Of a stretch of 64,000 nucleotides of DNA, positions 8,886-21,927 are shown piece by piece; the first letter of the stretch is position 1; each line of letters begins with the position of its first letter. Origin of the DNA: Taudactylus pleione (taxonomy: Eukaryota; Chordata; Amphibia; Anura; Myobatrachidae). The DNA lies in assembly GCA_031769625.1 (NCBI GenBank), contig JAUIMM010000738.1, positions 62,001-126,000 on the forward strand. The letters are read 5' to 3'. Both the position numbers and the translations under genes were made by a program. The notes under the pieces were generated by a model, which was not told the origin of the DNA, made no database searches, and saw only the letters and a list, made by a program, of their open reading frames with translations.

Positions 8886-10173
8886 TTGGTTGCCCATATA
8901 TAGATAGATAGATATAGATAGATAGAGAGATAGAGCAGTACCGATTTGTGCCACGGTCTAACGCATCTACAAGGGCTGTTTAACACGCAGTGAGGCTAGG
9001 TGTATGTGAATACATCTGTAGATCGTTCATATACTGTATAGATAGATATAGACATAGATAGATAGAGAGATATAGTCCAAATTCACCCTGCCAACATGGA
9101 CAGGCCGAACTGAGATATATTTGCATGTATAGTGTATAGCAAGAACATGTTATCGCGCCTCCCAATGTTTTTTTCCAGGTGGGCCTTTTCCATGAATCAA
9201 ATTGTGAGGTCAGCATCTAAGCAAACTACAACGCTGGACTTTTGTGAGGTCTCCTTGAATCCAGACTTCTACTCATGGCAACGATCAAAGAGGAACCAAC
9301 GGAAGAGGAGACCCAGAACAGGTAATTAATGTTTATTAATTACCGGGAATTCTCAGACTAGACTGGTTCTAGTCCTGCAGAGGCACGATGATATGTTCCC
9401 GCTATACATTGATACTTAAAAAAATGTCTGTTTGCTATGGACTCTTCTACTTATGCGACACTGTGATTTTTTTGTGTCAGATATACAGTAATTCTGTTTA
9501 TCTCAGGGTGCAGTATTTCTCGGCTGTTCACTCTCCCTGTTTTACTCCATAAATCACGCTTTTTAGTCGAAATCCCCAACAGCATTACACTCACCTTTCC
9601 CAACCAAGAATCTTGAGGGTGGTTTTTCAAACACCTGGGCTTAATGTTGGGAAAATGTGAATCTTTTGATTAGAAGATTTGCCTCCAATGTCTAATATTT
9701 AAAGATAGATCATAGATAGATAGGTAGCTCGATCATTGATAAATAGACACTAGTTAGATACAGATGTGTCTGCATACATCTATCCTCCATGCGCTATAAG
9801 ACGTGTTACAAATAACGAGTGAGCACCATGTGACTCAGTATTACAGAGCATCTTTCCATGCGACTTTTGCCCTTAAAATGTGTCTTTATTTGCAAAGCAA
9901 TGTGATTAGGATGCAAAAGCAGCTTCTACTGATTAAAATGATATTCGGCATGCCTATATTCTGTGTGTGTGACTGCGGCTGTAGGGAGACTAGGTGTATG
10001 TGAACACATCTGTAGATTGCCCATATAGAGATAGATATAAAGATAGATAGATAGAGATCGATAGATAGATAGATAGATTAGATAGAGATAGATGGATAAA
10101 TAGATAGTTACATAGATAGATAGATATAGGGATAGATAGATCGATAGACAGACAGATAGATAGGTAGACACTA

Positions 10174-10386
10174 TTTCTTTGGCACTTATGACTCGTCTGT
10201 CGCTGTGCTGCTAGTTATCATGTCTCGCTTTGTATGTGTTGCTAGTTGTGTAAGCATGTGGTAGGGAGTATAGACTGTAAGCTCCATTGGGGCAGGGACT
10301 GAAATTAATGGCCAAAATTTTTTTGTAAAGTGCTGAGGAATGTATGTGTGCTATATAACAAACTGGTAATAAATAATAATAAATAA
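10174..10386 (+). mobile_element. L2 3'-end fragment, unit 4 first
   Basis: First-position type, 213 bp; GTGCTGCTAG in the left part, shared with unit 5. Confidence 0.75.
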
Positions 10387-10393
10387 TTAGATA

Positions 10394-10907
10394 CAGATAC
10401 ATCCACATACATCAGTCCTCCATGTGCTTTGAGATGTGTTACAAATAATGGGTGAGTACAATGTGACTCTGTAGCACAGAGCATCTTTCCAGGTGACTTT
10501 TTCCATTAAAATGTGTCTTATTTGCAAAGCGATGCGAATAGGATGCAAAAGCAGCTTCTACTGATTAAAATGATATACGGCATGCCTACTATATAATCTG
10601 TGTGCGACTGAGCTGTATCTGCATGCGATATGCAACTTTACAGTGTCACAGCCGCTGACGCTGTAATGTAGCATTTTGCATGCAGATATATCCGCAGTCG
10701 CACACAGAACATAGGCATGCCACAGATCATTTTAATCAGCATAAGCTGGTTTTCCATTCTATTTTGCATCACTTTGCAATTAAGACACATTTTAAGGGGA
10801 AAAGTTACACGAAAAGACGCTCAGTTCTATTGTGTCGTGCCACGGTATAACACTACTAGAAGGAATGTTTAACGCGAGGGGAGACTAGGTGTATATGAAC
10901 ACATCTG
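10394..10907. repeat. Foldback, unit 4 first (514 bp)
   Basis: Internal-type right arm; GCCACGGTATAAC. Confidence 0.9.
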
Positions 10908-10969
10908 TTGGTTGCCCATATATAGATATATAAATAGATATAGATAGATAGACAGATAGGCAGACATTA

Positions 10970-11181
10970 GTTCTTTAGCACTTAAGACTCGTCTTTCGCT
11001 GTGTTGCTTGTTATCATGTCTCGCTTTGTTAGTGTTGCTAGTTGTGTAAGCATGTGGTAGGGAGTATAGACTGTAAGCTCCATTGGGGCAGGGACTGAAA
11101 TTAATGGGCAAACATTTTTGTAAAGCGCTGCGGAATGTATGTGCGCTATATAACAAACAGGTAATAAATAATAATAAATAA
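10970..11181 (+). mobile_element. L2 3'-end fragment, unit 4 second
   Basis: Later-position type; AACAAACAGG (for AACAAACTGG), shared only with the third copy of this unit. Confidence 0.75.
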
Positions 11182-11188
11182 TTAGATA

Positions 11189-11702
11189 CAGATACGTCCA
11201 CATACATCAGTCCTCCATGTGCTTTGAGATGTGTTACAAATAATGGGTGAGTACAATGTGACTCTGCAGCACAGAGCATCTTTCCAGGTGACTTTTTCCA
11301 TTAAAATGTGTCTTATTTGCAAAGCGATGCGAATAGGACGCAAAAGCAGCTTCTACTGATTAAAATGATATACGGCATGCCTACTATATAATCTGTGTGC
11401 GACTGAGCTGTATCTGCATGCGATATGCAACTTTACAGTGTCACAGCCGCTGACGCTGTAATGTAGCATTTTGCATGCAGATATATCCGCAGTCGCACAC
11501 AGAACATAGGCATGCCACAGATCATTTTAATCAGCATAAGCTGGTTTTCCATTCTATTTTGCATCACTTTGCAATTAAGACACATTTTAAGGGGAAAAGT
11601 TACACGAAAAGACGCTCAGTTCTATTGTGTCGTGCCACGGTATAACACTACTAGAAGGAATGTTTAACGCGAGGGGAGACTAGGTGTATATGAACACATC
11701 TG
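11189..11702. repeat. Foldback, unit 4 second (514 bp)
   Basis: Internal-type right arm; GGACGCAAAAG in the left arm where the first copy has GGATGCAAAAG. Confidence 0.9.
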
Positions 11703-11764
11703 TTGGTTGCCCATATATAGATATATAAATAGATATAGATAGATAGACAGATAGGCAGACATTA

Positions 11765-11976
11765 GTTCTTTAGCACTTAAGACTCGTCTTTCGCTGTGTT
11801 GCTTGTTATCATGTCTCGCTTTGTTAGTGTTGCTAGTTGTGTAAGCATGTGGTAGGGAGTATAGACTGTAAGCTCCATTGGGGCAGGGACTGAAATTAAT
11901 GGGCAAACATTTTTGTAAAGCGCTGCGGAATGTATGTGCGCTATATAACAAACAGGTAATAAATAATAATAAATAA
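11765..11976 (+). mobile_element. L2 3'-end fragment, unit 4 third
   Basis: Appears identical to the second copy, 795 bp away. Confidence 0.75.
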
Positions 11977-11983
11977 TTAGATA

Positions 11984-12497
11984 CAGATACGTCCACATAC
12001 ATCAGTCCTCCATGTGCTTTGAGATGTGTTACAAATAATGGGTGAGTACAATGTGACTCTGCAGCACAGAGCATCTTTCCAGGTGACTTTTTCCATTAAT
12101 ATGTGCCTTATTTGCAAACCGATGCGAATAGGATGCAAAAGCAGCTTCTACTGATTAAAATGATATACGGCATGCCTACTGTATAATCTGTGTGCGACTG
12201 AGCTGTATCTGCAAGCGATATGCAACTTTACAGTGTCACAGCCGCTGACGCTGTAATGTAGCATTTTGCATGCAGATATATCCGCAGCCGCACACAGAAC
12301 ATAGGCATGCCATAGATCATTTTAATCAGCATAAGCTTTCTGTCCATTCTATTTTGCATCACTTTGCAATTAAGACACATTTTAAGGGGAAAAGTTACAC
12401 GAAAAGACGCTCAGTTCTATTGTGTCGTGCCACAGTATAACACTACTAGAAGGACTGTTTAACGCGAGGGGAGACTAGGTATATATGAACACATCTG
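11984..12497. repeat. Foldback, unit 4 third (514 bp)
   Basis: AGAAGGACTG and GTATATATGAAC; CTGCAAGCGATATGC breaks the CTGCATGC palindrome. Confidence 0.9.
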
Positions 12498-12559
12498 TTG
12501 GTTGGCCATATAAAGATATATAGATAGATATAGATAGATAGACAGATAGGCAGACATTA

Positions 12560-12761
12560 GTTCTTTAGCACATAAGACTCGTCTTTCGCTGTGTTGCTTG
12601 TTGTCATGTCTCGCTTTGTATGTGTTGCTAGTTGTGTAAGCATGTGGTCGGGAGTATAGACTGGAAACTCCATTGGGGCAGGGACTGAAATTAATGGGCA
12701 AACATTTTTGTAAAGCGCTGCGGAATGTATGTGCGCTATATAACAAACTGGTAATAAATAA
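12560..12761 (+). mobile_element. L2 3'-end fragment, unit 4 fourth (short tail)
   Basis: 202 bp: the A/T tail lacks one 10-bp AATAATAAAT step. GGTCGGGAG and CTGGAAACTCC differ from the consensus. Confidence 0.75.
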
Positions 12762-12768
12762 TTAGATA

Positions 12769-13282
12769 CAGATACGTCCACATACATCAGTCCTCCATGT
12801 GTTTTGAGATGTGTTACAAATAATGGGTGAGTACAATGTGACTCTGCAGCACAGAGCATCTTTCCAGGTGACTTTTTCCATTAATATGTGTCTTATTTGC
12901 AAAGCAATGCGAATAGGACGCAAGAGCAGCTTCTACTGATTAAAATGATATACGGCATGCCTACTGTATAATCTGTGTGCGACTGAGCTGTATCAGGCTG
13001 TAATATTCAACTCTACAGTGTCACAGCCGCTGACACTGTAATGTAGCATTTTGCATGCAGATATATCCGCAGTCGAACACAGAACATAGGCATGCCACAG
13101 ATCATTTTAATCAGCATAAACTGCTTGTCCATTCTATTTTGCATCACTTTGCAATTAAGACACATTTTAAGGGGAAAAGTTACACGAAAAGTCGCTCAGT
13201 TCTATTGTGTCATTCCACAGTATAACACTACTAGAAAGGCTGTTTAACGCGAGGGGAGACTAGGTGTATGTGAACACATCTG
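12769..13282. repeat. Foldback, unit 4 fourth (514 bp), loop variant
   Basis: CAGGCTGTAATATTC replaces CTGCATGCGATATGC near the centre, and GACACTGTA makes the central 9-bp stem perfect. Confidence 0.9.
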
Positions 13283-14566
13283 TTGGTTGCCCATATATAG
13301 ATAGATATAGATAGATAGAGAGATAGAGCAGTACCGATTTGTGCCACGGTCTAATGAATCTGCAAGGGCTGTTTAACACGCAGTGAGGCTAGGTGTATGT
13401 GAATACATCTGTAGATCGTTCATATACTGTATAGATAGATATAGACATAGATAGATAGAGAGATATAGTCCAAATTCACCCTGCTAACATGGACAGGCCG
13501 AACTGAGATATATTTGCATGTATAGTGTATAGCATGAACATGTTATCGCGCCTCCCAATGTTTTTTTCCAGGTGGGCCTTTTCCATGAATCAAATTGTGA
13601 GGTCAGCATCTAAGCAAACTACAACGCTGGACTTTTGTGAGGTCTCCTTGAATCCAGACTTCTACTCATGGCAACGATCAAAGAGGAACCAACGGAAGAG
13701 GAGACCCAGAACAGGTAATTAATGTTTATTAATTACCGGGAATTCTCAGACTAGACTGGTTCTAGTCCTGCAGAGGCACGATGATATGTTCCCGCTATAC
13801 ATTGATACTTAAAAAAATGTCTGTTTGCTATGGACTCTTCTACTTATGCGACACTGTGATTTTTTAGTGTCAGATATACAGTAATTCTGTTTATCTCAGG
13901 GTGCAGTATTTCTCGGCTGTTCACTCTCCCTGTTTTACTCCATAAATCACGCTTTTTAGTCGAAATCCCCAACAGCATTACACTCACCTTTCCCAACCAA
14001 GAATCTTGAGGGTGGTTTTTCAAACACCTGGGCTTAATGTTGGGAAAATGTGAATCTTTTGATTAGAAGATTTGCCTCCAATGTCTAATATTTAAAGATA
14101 GATCATAGATAGATAGGTAGCTCGATCATTGATAAATAGACACTAGTTAGATACAGATGTGTCTGCATACATCTATCCTCCATGCGCTATAAGACGTGTT
14201 ACAAATAACGAGTGAGCGCCATGTGACTCAGTATTACAGAGCATCTTTCCATGCGACTTTTGCCCTTAAAATGTGTCTTTATTTGCAAAGCAATGTGATT
14301 AGGATGCAAAAGCAGCTTCTACTGATTAAAATGATATTCGGCATGCCTATATTCTGTGTGTGTGACTGCGGCTGTAGGGAGACTAGGTGTATGTGAACAC
14401 ATCTGTAGATTGCCCATATAGAGATAGATATAAAGATAGATAGATAGAGATCGATAGATAGATAGATAGATTAGATAGAGATAGATGGATAAATAGATAG
14501 TTACATAGATAGATAGATATAGGGATAGATAGATCAATAGACAGACAGATAGATAGGTAGACACTA

Positions 14567-14779
14567 TTTCTTTGGCACTTATGACTCGTCTGTCGCTGTG
14601 CTGCTAGTTATCATGTCTCGCTTTGTATGTGTTGCTAGTTGTGTAAGCATGTGGTAGGGAGTATAGACTGTAAGCTCCATTGGGGCAGGGACTGAAATTA
14701 ATGGGCAAAAATTTTTTGTAAAGTGCTGAGGAATGTATGTGTGCTATATAACAAACTGGTAATAAATAATAATAAATAA
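14567..14779 (+). mobile_element. L2 3'-end fragment, unit 5 first
   Basis: First-position type, 213 bp; GGGCAAAAATTTTTTG mixes first- and later-position bases. Confidence 0.75.
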
Positions 14780-14786
14780 TTAGATA

Positions 14787-15300
14787 CAGATACATCCACA
14801 TACATCAGTCCTCCATGTGCTTTGAGATGTGTTACAAATAATGGGTGAGTACAATGTGACTCTGTAGCACAGAGCATCTTTCCAGGTGACTTTTTCCATT
14901 AAAATGTGTCTTATTTGCAAAGCGATGCGAATAGGACGCAAAAGCAGCTTATACTGATTAAAATGATATACGGCATGCCTACTATATAATCTGTGTGCGA
15001 CTGAGCTGTATCTGCATGCGATATGCAACTTTACAGTGTCACAGCCGCTGACGCTGTAATGTAGCATTTTGCATGCAGATATATCCGCAGTCGCACACAG
15101 AACATAGGCATGCCACAGATCATTTTAATCAGCATAAGCTGGTTTTCCATTCTATTTTGCATCACTTTGCAATTAAGACACATTTTAAGGGGAAAAGTTA
15201 CACGAAAAGACGCTCAGTTCTATTGTGTCGTGCCACGGTATAACACTACTAGAAGGAATGTTTAACGCGAGGGGAGACTAGGTGTATATGAACACATCTG
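14787..15300. repeat. Foldback, unit 5 first (514 bp)
   Basis: Internal-type right arm, standard loop. Confidence 0.9.
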
Positions 15301-15362
15301 TTGGTTGCCCATATATAGATATATAAATAGATATAGATAGATAGACAGATAGGCAGACATTA

Positions 15363-15564
15363 GTTCTTTAGCACTTAAGACGCGTCTTTCGCTGTGTTGC
15401 TTGTTATCATGTCTCACTTTGTTAGTGTTGCTAGTTGTGTAAGCATGTGGTAGGGAGTATAGACTGTAAGCTCCATTGGGGCAGGGACTGAAATTAATGG
15501 GCAAACATTTTTGTAAAGCGCTGCGGAATGTATGTGCGCTATATAACAAACTGGTAATAAATAA
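15363..15564 (+). mobile_element. L2 3'-end fragment, unit 5 second (short tail)
   Basis: 202 bp; GACGCGTC and GTCTCACTTT are private changes. Confidence 0.75.
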
Positions 15565-15571
15565 TTAGATA

Positions 15572-16085
15572 CAGATACGTCCACATACATCAGTCCTCCA
15601 TGTGTTTTGAGATGTGTTACAAATAATGGGTGAGTACAATGTGACTCTGCAGCACAGAGCATCTTTCCAGGTGACTTTTTCCATTAATATGTGTCTTATT
15701 TGCAAAGCAATGCGAATAGGATGCAAAAGCAGCTTCTACTGATTAAAATGATATACGGCATGCCTACTGTATAATCTGTGTGCGACTGAGCTGTATCAGG
15801 CTGTAATATTCAACTTTACAGTGTCACAGCCGCTGACACTGTAATGTAGCATTTTGCATGCAGATATATCCGCAGTCGGACACAGAACATAGGCATGCCA
15901 CAGATCATTTTAATCAGCATAAACTGCTTGTCCATTCTATTTTGCATCACTTTGCAATTAAGACACATTTTAAGGGGAAAAGTTACACGAAAAGACGCTC
16001 AGTTCTATTGTGTCGTGCCACGGTATAACACTACTAGAAGGAATGTTTAACGCGAGGGGAGACTAGGTGTATATGAACACATCTG
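15572..16085. repeat. Foldback, unit 5 second (514 bp), recombinant
   Basis: Variant loop CAGGCTGTAATATTC joined to the internal-type right arm (AGAAGGAATG), a combination not seen in other multi-subunit units. Confidence 0.9.
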
Positions 16086-16147
16086 TTGGTTGCCCATATA
16101 TAGATATATAAATAGATATAGATAGATAGACAGATAGGCAGACATTA

Positions 16148-16349
16148 GTTCTTTAGCACTTAAGACTCGTCTTTCGCTGTGTTGCTTGTTATCATGTCTC
16201 GCTTTGTTAGTGTTGCTAGTTGTGTAAGCATGTGGTAGGGAGTATAGACTGTAAGCTCCATTGGGGCAGGGACTGAAATTAATGGGCAAACATTTTTGTA
16301 AAGCGCTGCGGAATGTATGTGCGCTATATAACAAACTGGTAATAAATAA
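16148..16349 (+). mobile_element. L2 3'-end fragment, unit 5 third (short tail)
   Basis: 202 bp, later-position type. Confidence 0.75.
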
Positions 16350-16356
16350 TTAGATA

Positions 16357-16870
16357 CAGATACGTCCACATACATCAGTCCTCCATGTGTTTTGAGATGT
16401 GTTACAAATAATGGGTGAGTACAATGTGACTCTGCAGCACAGAGCATCTTTCCAGGTGACTTTTTCCATTAATATGTGTCTTATTTGCAAAGCAATGCGA
16501 ATAGGACGCAAAAGCAGCTTCTACTGATTAAAATGATATACGGCATGCCTACTGTATAATCTGTGTGCGACTGAGCTGTATCAGGCTGTAATATTCAACT
16601 TTACAGTGTCACAGCCGCTGACACTGTAATGTAGCATTTTGCATGCAGATATATCCGCAGTCGAACACAGAACATAGGCATGCCACAGATCATTTTAATC
16701 AGCATAAACTGCTTGTCCATTCTATTTTGCATCACTTTGCAATTAAGACACATTTTAAGGGGAAAAGTTACACGAAAAGTCGCTCAGTTCTATTGTGTCA
16801 TTCCACAGTATAACACTACTAGAAAGGCTGTTTAACGCGAGGGGAGACTAGGTGTATGTGAACACATCTG
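16357..16870. repeat. Foldback, unit 5 third (514 bp)
   Basis: Variant loop with terminal-type right arm. Confidence 0.9.
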
Positions 16871-18091
16871 TTGGTTGCCCATATATAGATAGATAGATAT
16901 AGATAGATAGAGAGATAGAGCAGTACCAATTTGTGCCACGGTCTAACGCATCTGCAAGGGCTGTTTAACACGCAGTGAGGCTAGGTGTATGTGAATACAT
17001 CTGTAGATCGTTCATATACTGTATAGATAGATATAGACATAGATAGATAGAGAGATATAGTCCAAATTCACCCTGCTAACATGGACAGGCCGAACTGAGA
17101 TATATTTGCATGTATAGTGTATAGCATGAACATGTTATCGCGCCTCCCAATGTTTTTTTCCAGGTGGGCCTTTTCCATGAATCAAATTGTGAGGTCAGCA
17201 TCTAAGCAAACTACAACGCTGGACTTTTGTGAGGTCTCCTTGAATCCAGACTTCTACTCATGGCAACGATCAAAGAGGAACCAACGGAAGAGGAGACCCA
17301 GAACAGGTAATTAATGTTTATTAATTACCGGGAATTCTCAGACTAGACTGGTTCTAGTCCTACAGAGGCACGATGATATGTTCCCTCTATACATTGATAC
17401 TTAAAAAAATGTCTATTTGCTATGGACTCTTCTACTTATGCGACACTGTGATTTTTTAGTGTCAGATATACAGTAATTCTGTTTATCTCAGGGTGCAGTA
17501 TTTCTCAGCTGTTCACTTTCCCTGTTTTACTCCATAAATCACGCTTTTTAGTCAAAATCCCCAACAGCATTACACTCACCTTTCCCAACCAAGAATCTTG
17601 AGGGTGGTTTTTCAAACACCTGGGCTTAATGTTGGGAAAATGTGAATCTTTTGATTAGAAGATTTTCCTCCAATGTCTAATATTTAAAGATAGATCATAG
17701 ATAGATAGGTAGCTTGATCATTGATAAATAGACACTAGTTAGATACAGATGTGTCTGCATACATCTATCCTCCATGCGCTATAAGACGTGTTACAAATAA
17801 CGAGTGAGCGCCATGTGACTCGGTATTACAGAGCATCTTTCCATGCGACTTTTGCCCTTAAAATGTGTCTTTATTTGCAAAGCGATGTGATTAGGATGCA
17901 AAAGCAGCTTCTTCTGATTAAAATGATATTCGGCATGCCTATATTCTGTGTGTGTGACTGCGGCTGTAGGGAGACTAGGTATATGTGAACACATCTGTAG
18001 ATTGCCCATATAGAGATAGATATAAAGATAGATAGATAGATAGAGATCGATAGATAGATCGATAGACAGACAGATAGATAGGTAGACACTA

Positions 18092-18304
18092 TTTCTTTGG
18101 CACTTATGACTCGTCTGTCGCTGTGTTGCTAGTTTTCATGTCTTGCTTTGTATGTGTTGCTAGTTGTGTAAGCATGTGGTAGGGAGTATAGACTGTAAGC
18201 TCCATTGGGGCAGGGACTGAAATTAATGGCCAAAAATTTTTTGTAAAGTGCTGAGGAATGTATGTGCGCTATATAACAAACTGGTAATAAATAATAATAA
18301 ATAA
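18092..18304 (+). mobile_element. L2 3'-end fragment, unit 6 first
   Basis: First-position type, 213 bp, after the shortened GATA tract. Confidence 0.75.
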
Positions 18305-18311
18305 TTAGATA

Positions 18312-18825
18312 CAGATACATCCACATACATCAGTCCTCCATGTGCTTTGAGATGTGTTACAAATAATGGGTGAGTACAATGTGACTCTGTAGCACAGAGC
18401 ATCTTTCCAGGTGACTTTTTCCATTAAAATGTGTCTTATTTGCAAAGCGATGCGAATAGGACGCAAAAGCAGCTTCTACTGATTAAAATGATATACAGCA
18501 TGCCTACTATATAATCTGTGTGCGACTGAGCTGTATCTGCATGCGATATGCAACTTTACAGTGTCACAGCCGCTGACGCTGTAATGTAGCATTTTGCATG
18601 CAGATATATCCGCAATCGCACACAGAACATAGGCATGCCACAGATCATTTTAATCAGCATAAGCTGGTTTTCCATTCTATTTTGCATCACTTTGCAATTA
18701 AGACACATTTTAAGGGGAAAAGTTACACGAAAAGACGCTCAGTTCTATTGTGTCGTGCCACAGTATAACACTACTAGAAGGAATGTTTAACGCGAGGGGA
18801 GACTAGGTGTATATGAACACATCTG
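18312..18825. repeat. Foldback, unit 6 first (514 bp)
   Basis: Internal-type right arm. Confidence 0.9.
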
Positions 18826-18887
18826 TTGGTTGCCCATATATAGATATATAAATAGATATAGATAGATAGACAGATAGGCAGACATTA

Positions 18888-19099
18888 GTTCTTTAGCACT
18901 TAAGACTCGTCTTTTGCTGTGTTGCTTGTTATCATGTCTTGCTTTGTTAGTGTTGCTAGTTGTGTAAGCATGTGGTAGGGAGTATAGACTGTAAGCTCCA
19001 TTGGGGCAGGGACTGAAATTAATGGGCAAACATTTTTGTAAAGCGCTGCGGAATGTATGTGTGCTATATAACAAACTGGTAATAAATAATAATAAATAA
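18888..19099 (+). mobile_element. L2 3'-end fragment, unit 6 second
   Basis: Later-position type; ATGTCTTGCTTTG in the left part. Confidence 0.75.
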
Positions 19100-19106
19100 T
19101 TAGATA

Positions 19107-19620
19107 CAGATACGTCCACATACATCAGTCCTCAATGTGCTTTGAGATGTGTTACAAATAATGGGTGAGTACAATGTGACTCTGCAGCACAGAGCATCTT
19201 TCCAGGTGACTTTTTCCATTAATATGTGCCTTATTTGCAAACCAATGCAAATAGAATGCAAAAGCAGCTTCTACTGATTAAAATGATATACGGCATGCCT
19301 ACTGTATAATCTGTGTGCGACTGAGCTGTATCTGCATGCGATATGCAACTTTACAGTGTCACAGCCGCTGACGCTGTAATGTAGCATTTTGCATGCAGAT
19401 ATAATCGCAGTCGAACAAAGAACATAGGCATGCCACAGATCATTTTAATTAGCATAAACTGCTTGTCCATTCTATTTTGCATCACTTTGCAATTAAGACA
19501 CATTTTAAGGGGAAAAGTTACACAAAAAGTCGCTCAGTTCTATTGTGTCGTGCCACAGTATAACACTACTAGAAAGGCTGTTTAACGCGAGGGGAGACTA
19601 GGTGTATGTGAACACATCTG
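19107..19620. repeat. Foldback, unit 6 second (514 bp)
   Basis: CTCAATGTGC, CCAATGCAAATAGAATGC and GAACAAAGAAC, shared only with unit 7 second. Confidence 0.9.
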
Positions 19621-19913
19621 TTGGTTGCCCATATATAGATAGATAGATATAGATAGATAGAGCGATAGAGCAGTACCGATTTGTGCCACGGTCTAACGCA
19701 TCTACAAGGGCTGTTTAACACGCAGTGAGGCTAGGTGTATGTGAATACATCTGTAGATCGTTCATATACTGTATAGATAGATATAGACATAGATAGATAG
19801 AGAGATATAGTCCAAATTCACCCTGCCAACATGGACAGGCCGAACTGAGATATATTTGCATGTATAGTGTATAGCATGAACATGTTATCGCACCTCCCAA
19901 TGTTTTTTTCCAG

Positions 19914-20056
19914 GTGGGCGTTTTCCATGAATCAAATTGTGAGGTCAGCATCTAAGCAAACTACAACGCTGGACTTTTGTGAGGTCTCCTTGAATCCAGA
20001 CTTCTACTCATGGCAATGATCAAAGAGGAACCAACGGAAGAGGAGACCCAGAACAG
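19914..20056 (+). pseudogene. Exon-like block, unit 7 (second Met variant)
   Basis: ACG is ATG at the third codon, so the frame reads MAMIKEEPTEEETQN. The same change occurs at 22735-22877 (unit 8) and 44387-44529 (unit 16). Acceptor- and donor-like dinucleotides are intact. Confidence 0.4.
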
Positions 20057-20912
20057 GTAATTAATGTTTATTAATTACCAGGAATTCTCAGACTAGACTG
20101 GTTCTAGTCCTGCAGAGGCACGATGATATGTTCCTGCTATACATTGATACTTAAAAAAATGTCTATTTGCTATGGACTCTTCTACTTATGCGACACTGTG
20201 ATTTTTTAGTGTCAGATATACAGTAATTCTGTTTATCTCAGGGTGCAGTATTTCTCAGCTGTTCACTCTCCCTGTTTTACTCCATAAATCACGCTTTTTA
20301 GTCAAAATCCACAACAGCATTACACTCACCTTTCCCAACCAAGAATCTTGAGGGTGGTTTTTCAAACACCTGGGCTTAATGTTGGGAAAATGTGAATCTT
20401 TTGATTAGAAGATTTTCCTCCAATGTCTAATATTTAAAGATAGATAATAGATAGATAGGTAGCTTGATCATTGATAAATAGACACTAGTTAGATACAGAT
20501 GTGTCTGCATACATCTATCCTCCATGCGCTATAAGACGTGTTACAAATAACGAGTGAGCGCCATGTGACTCGGTATTACAGAGCATCTTTCCATGCGACT
20601 TTTGCCCTTAAAATGTGTCTTTATTTGCAAAGCGATGTGATTAGGATGCAAAAGCAGCTTCTACTGATTAAAATGATATTCGGCATGCCTATATTCTGTG
20701 TGTGTGACTGCGGCTGTAGGGAGACTAGGTATATGTGAACACATCTGTAGATTGCCCATATAGAGATAGATATAAAGATAGATAGATAGATAGCTAGAGA
20801 TCGATAGATAGATAGATAGATTAGATAGAGATAGATGGATAAATAGATAGTTACATAGATAGATAGATATAGGGATAGATAGATCGATAGACAGACAGAT
20901 AGGTAGACACTA

Positions 20913-21125
20913 TTTCTTTGGCACTTATGACTCGTCTGTCGCTGTGTTGCTAGTTTTCATGTCTTGCTTTGTATGTGTTGCTAGTTGTGTAAGCATGTGG
21001 TAGGGAGTATAGACTGTAAGCTCCATTGGGGCAGGGACTGAAATTAATGGCCAAAAATTTTTTGTAAAGTGCTGAGGAATGTATGTGCGCTATATAACAA
21101 ACTGGTAATAAATAATAATAAATAA
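20913..21125 (+). mobile_element. L2 3'-end fragment, unit 7 first
   Basis: First-position type, 213 bp. Confidence 0.75.
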
Positions 21126-21132
21126 TTAGATA

Positions 21133-21646
21133 CAGATACATCCACATACATCAGTCCTCCATGTGCTTTGAGATGTGTTACAAATAATGGGTGAGTACAA
21201 TGTGACTCTGTAGCACAGAGCATCTTTCCAGGTGACTTTTTCCATTAAAATGTGTCTTATTTGCAAAGCGATGCGAATAGGACGCAAAAGCAGCTTCTAC
21301 TGATTAAAATGATATACAGCATGCCTACTATATAATCTGTGTGCGACTGAGCTGTATCTGCATGCGATATGCAACTTTACAGTGTCACAGCCACTGACGC
21401 TGTAATGTAGCATTTTGCATGCAGATATATCCGCAATCGCACACAGAACATAGGCATGCCACAGATCATTTTAATCAGCATAAGCTGGTTTTCCATTCTA
21501 TTTTGCATCACTTTGCAATTAAGACACATTTTAAGGGGAAAAGTTACACGAAAAGACGCTCAGTTCTATTGTGTCGTGCCACAGTATAACACTACTAGAA
21601 GGAATGTTTAACGCGAGGGGAGACTAGGTGTATATGAACACATCTG
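21133..21646. repeat. Foldback, unit 7 first (514 bp)
   Basis: CAGCCACTGACG loop, shared with unit 8 first. Confidence 0.9.
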
Positions 21647-21708
21647 TTGGTTGCCCATATATAGATATATAAATAGATATAGATAGATAGACAGATAGGC
21701 AGACATTA

Positions 21709-21920
21709 GTTCTTTAGCACTTAAGACTCGTCTTTCGCTGTGTTGCTTGTTATCATGTCTCGCTTTGTTAGTGTTGCTAGTTGTGTAAGCATGTGGTAGG
21801 GAGTATAGACTGTAAGCTCCATTGGGGCAGGGACTGAAATTAATGGGCAAACATTTTTGTAAAGCGCTGCGGAATGTATGTGTGCTATATAACAAACTGG
21901 TAATAAATAATAATAAATAA
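21709..21920 (+). mobile_element. L2 3'-end fragment, unit 7 second
   Basis: Later-position type, 212 bp; matches the unit 8 copy. Confidence 0.75.
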
Positions 21921-21927
21921 TTAGATA

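Larger units (their letters stand above)
6256..9074. repeat. Unit 3, two subunits (2819 bp)
   Basis: Exon-like block 6360-6502, B 6942-7193, GATA tract 7194-7355 (162 bp). Differs from unit 2 by a handful of substitutions and by loss of six bases in the loop of its second foldback near 8630. Confidence 0.95.
9075..13467. repeat. Unit 4, four subunits (4393 bp)
   Basis: The longest unit seen. Exon-like block 9179-9321, B 9761-10012, GATA tract 10013-10166, then four subunits. The second and third subunits look identical over nearly their whole length at a 795-bp period, so the extra copy is recent. U belongs to the variant with GTCTGTTTGC and TAGTCGAAATCC, shared with units 5, 9 and 10. Confidence 0.95.
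13468..17059. repeat. Unit 5, three subunits (3592 bp)
   Basis: Exon-like block 13572-13714, B 14154-14405, GATA tract 14406-14559, three subunits. The last two L2 fragments have the short tail (202 bp) and the last two foldbacks have the CAGGCTGTAATATTC loop variant. U matches units 4, 9 and 10. Confidence 0.95.
17060..19809. repeat. Unit 6, two subunits (2750 bp)
   Basis: Exon-like block 17164-17306, B 17746-17997, then a GATA tract shrunk to 87 bp (17998-18084), against 162 bp in its closest relatives. The missing 75 bp accounts for the short unit. U is the T form (GATTTTCCTCC), like units 2, 3, 7, 8 and 12. Confidence 0.95.
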
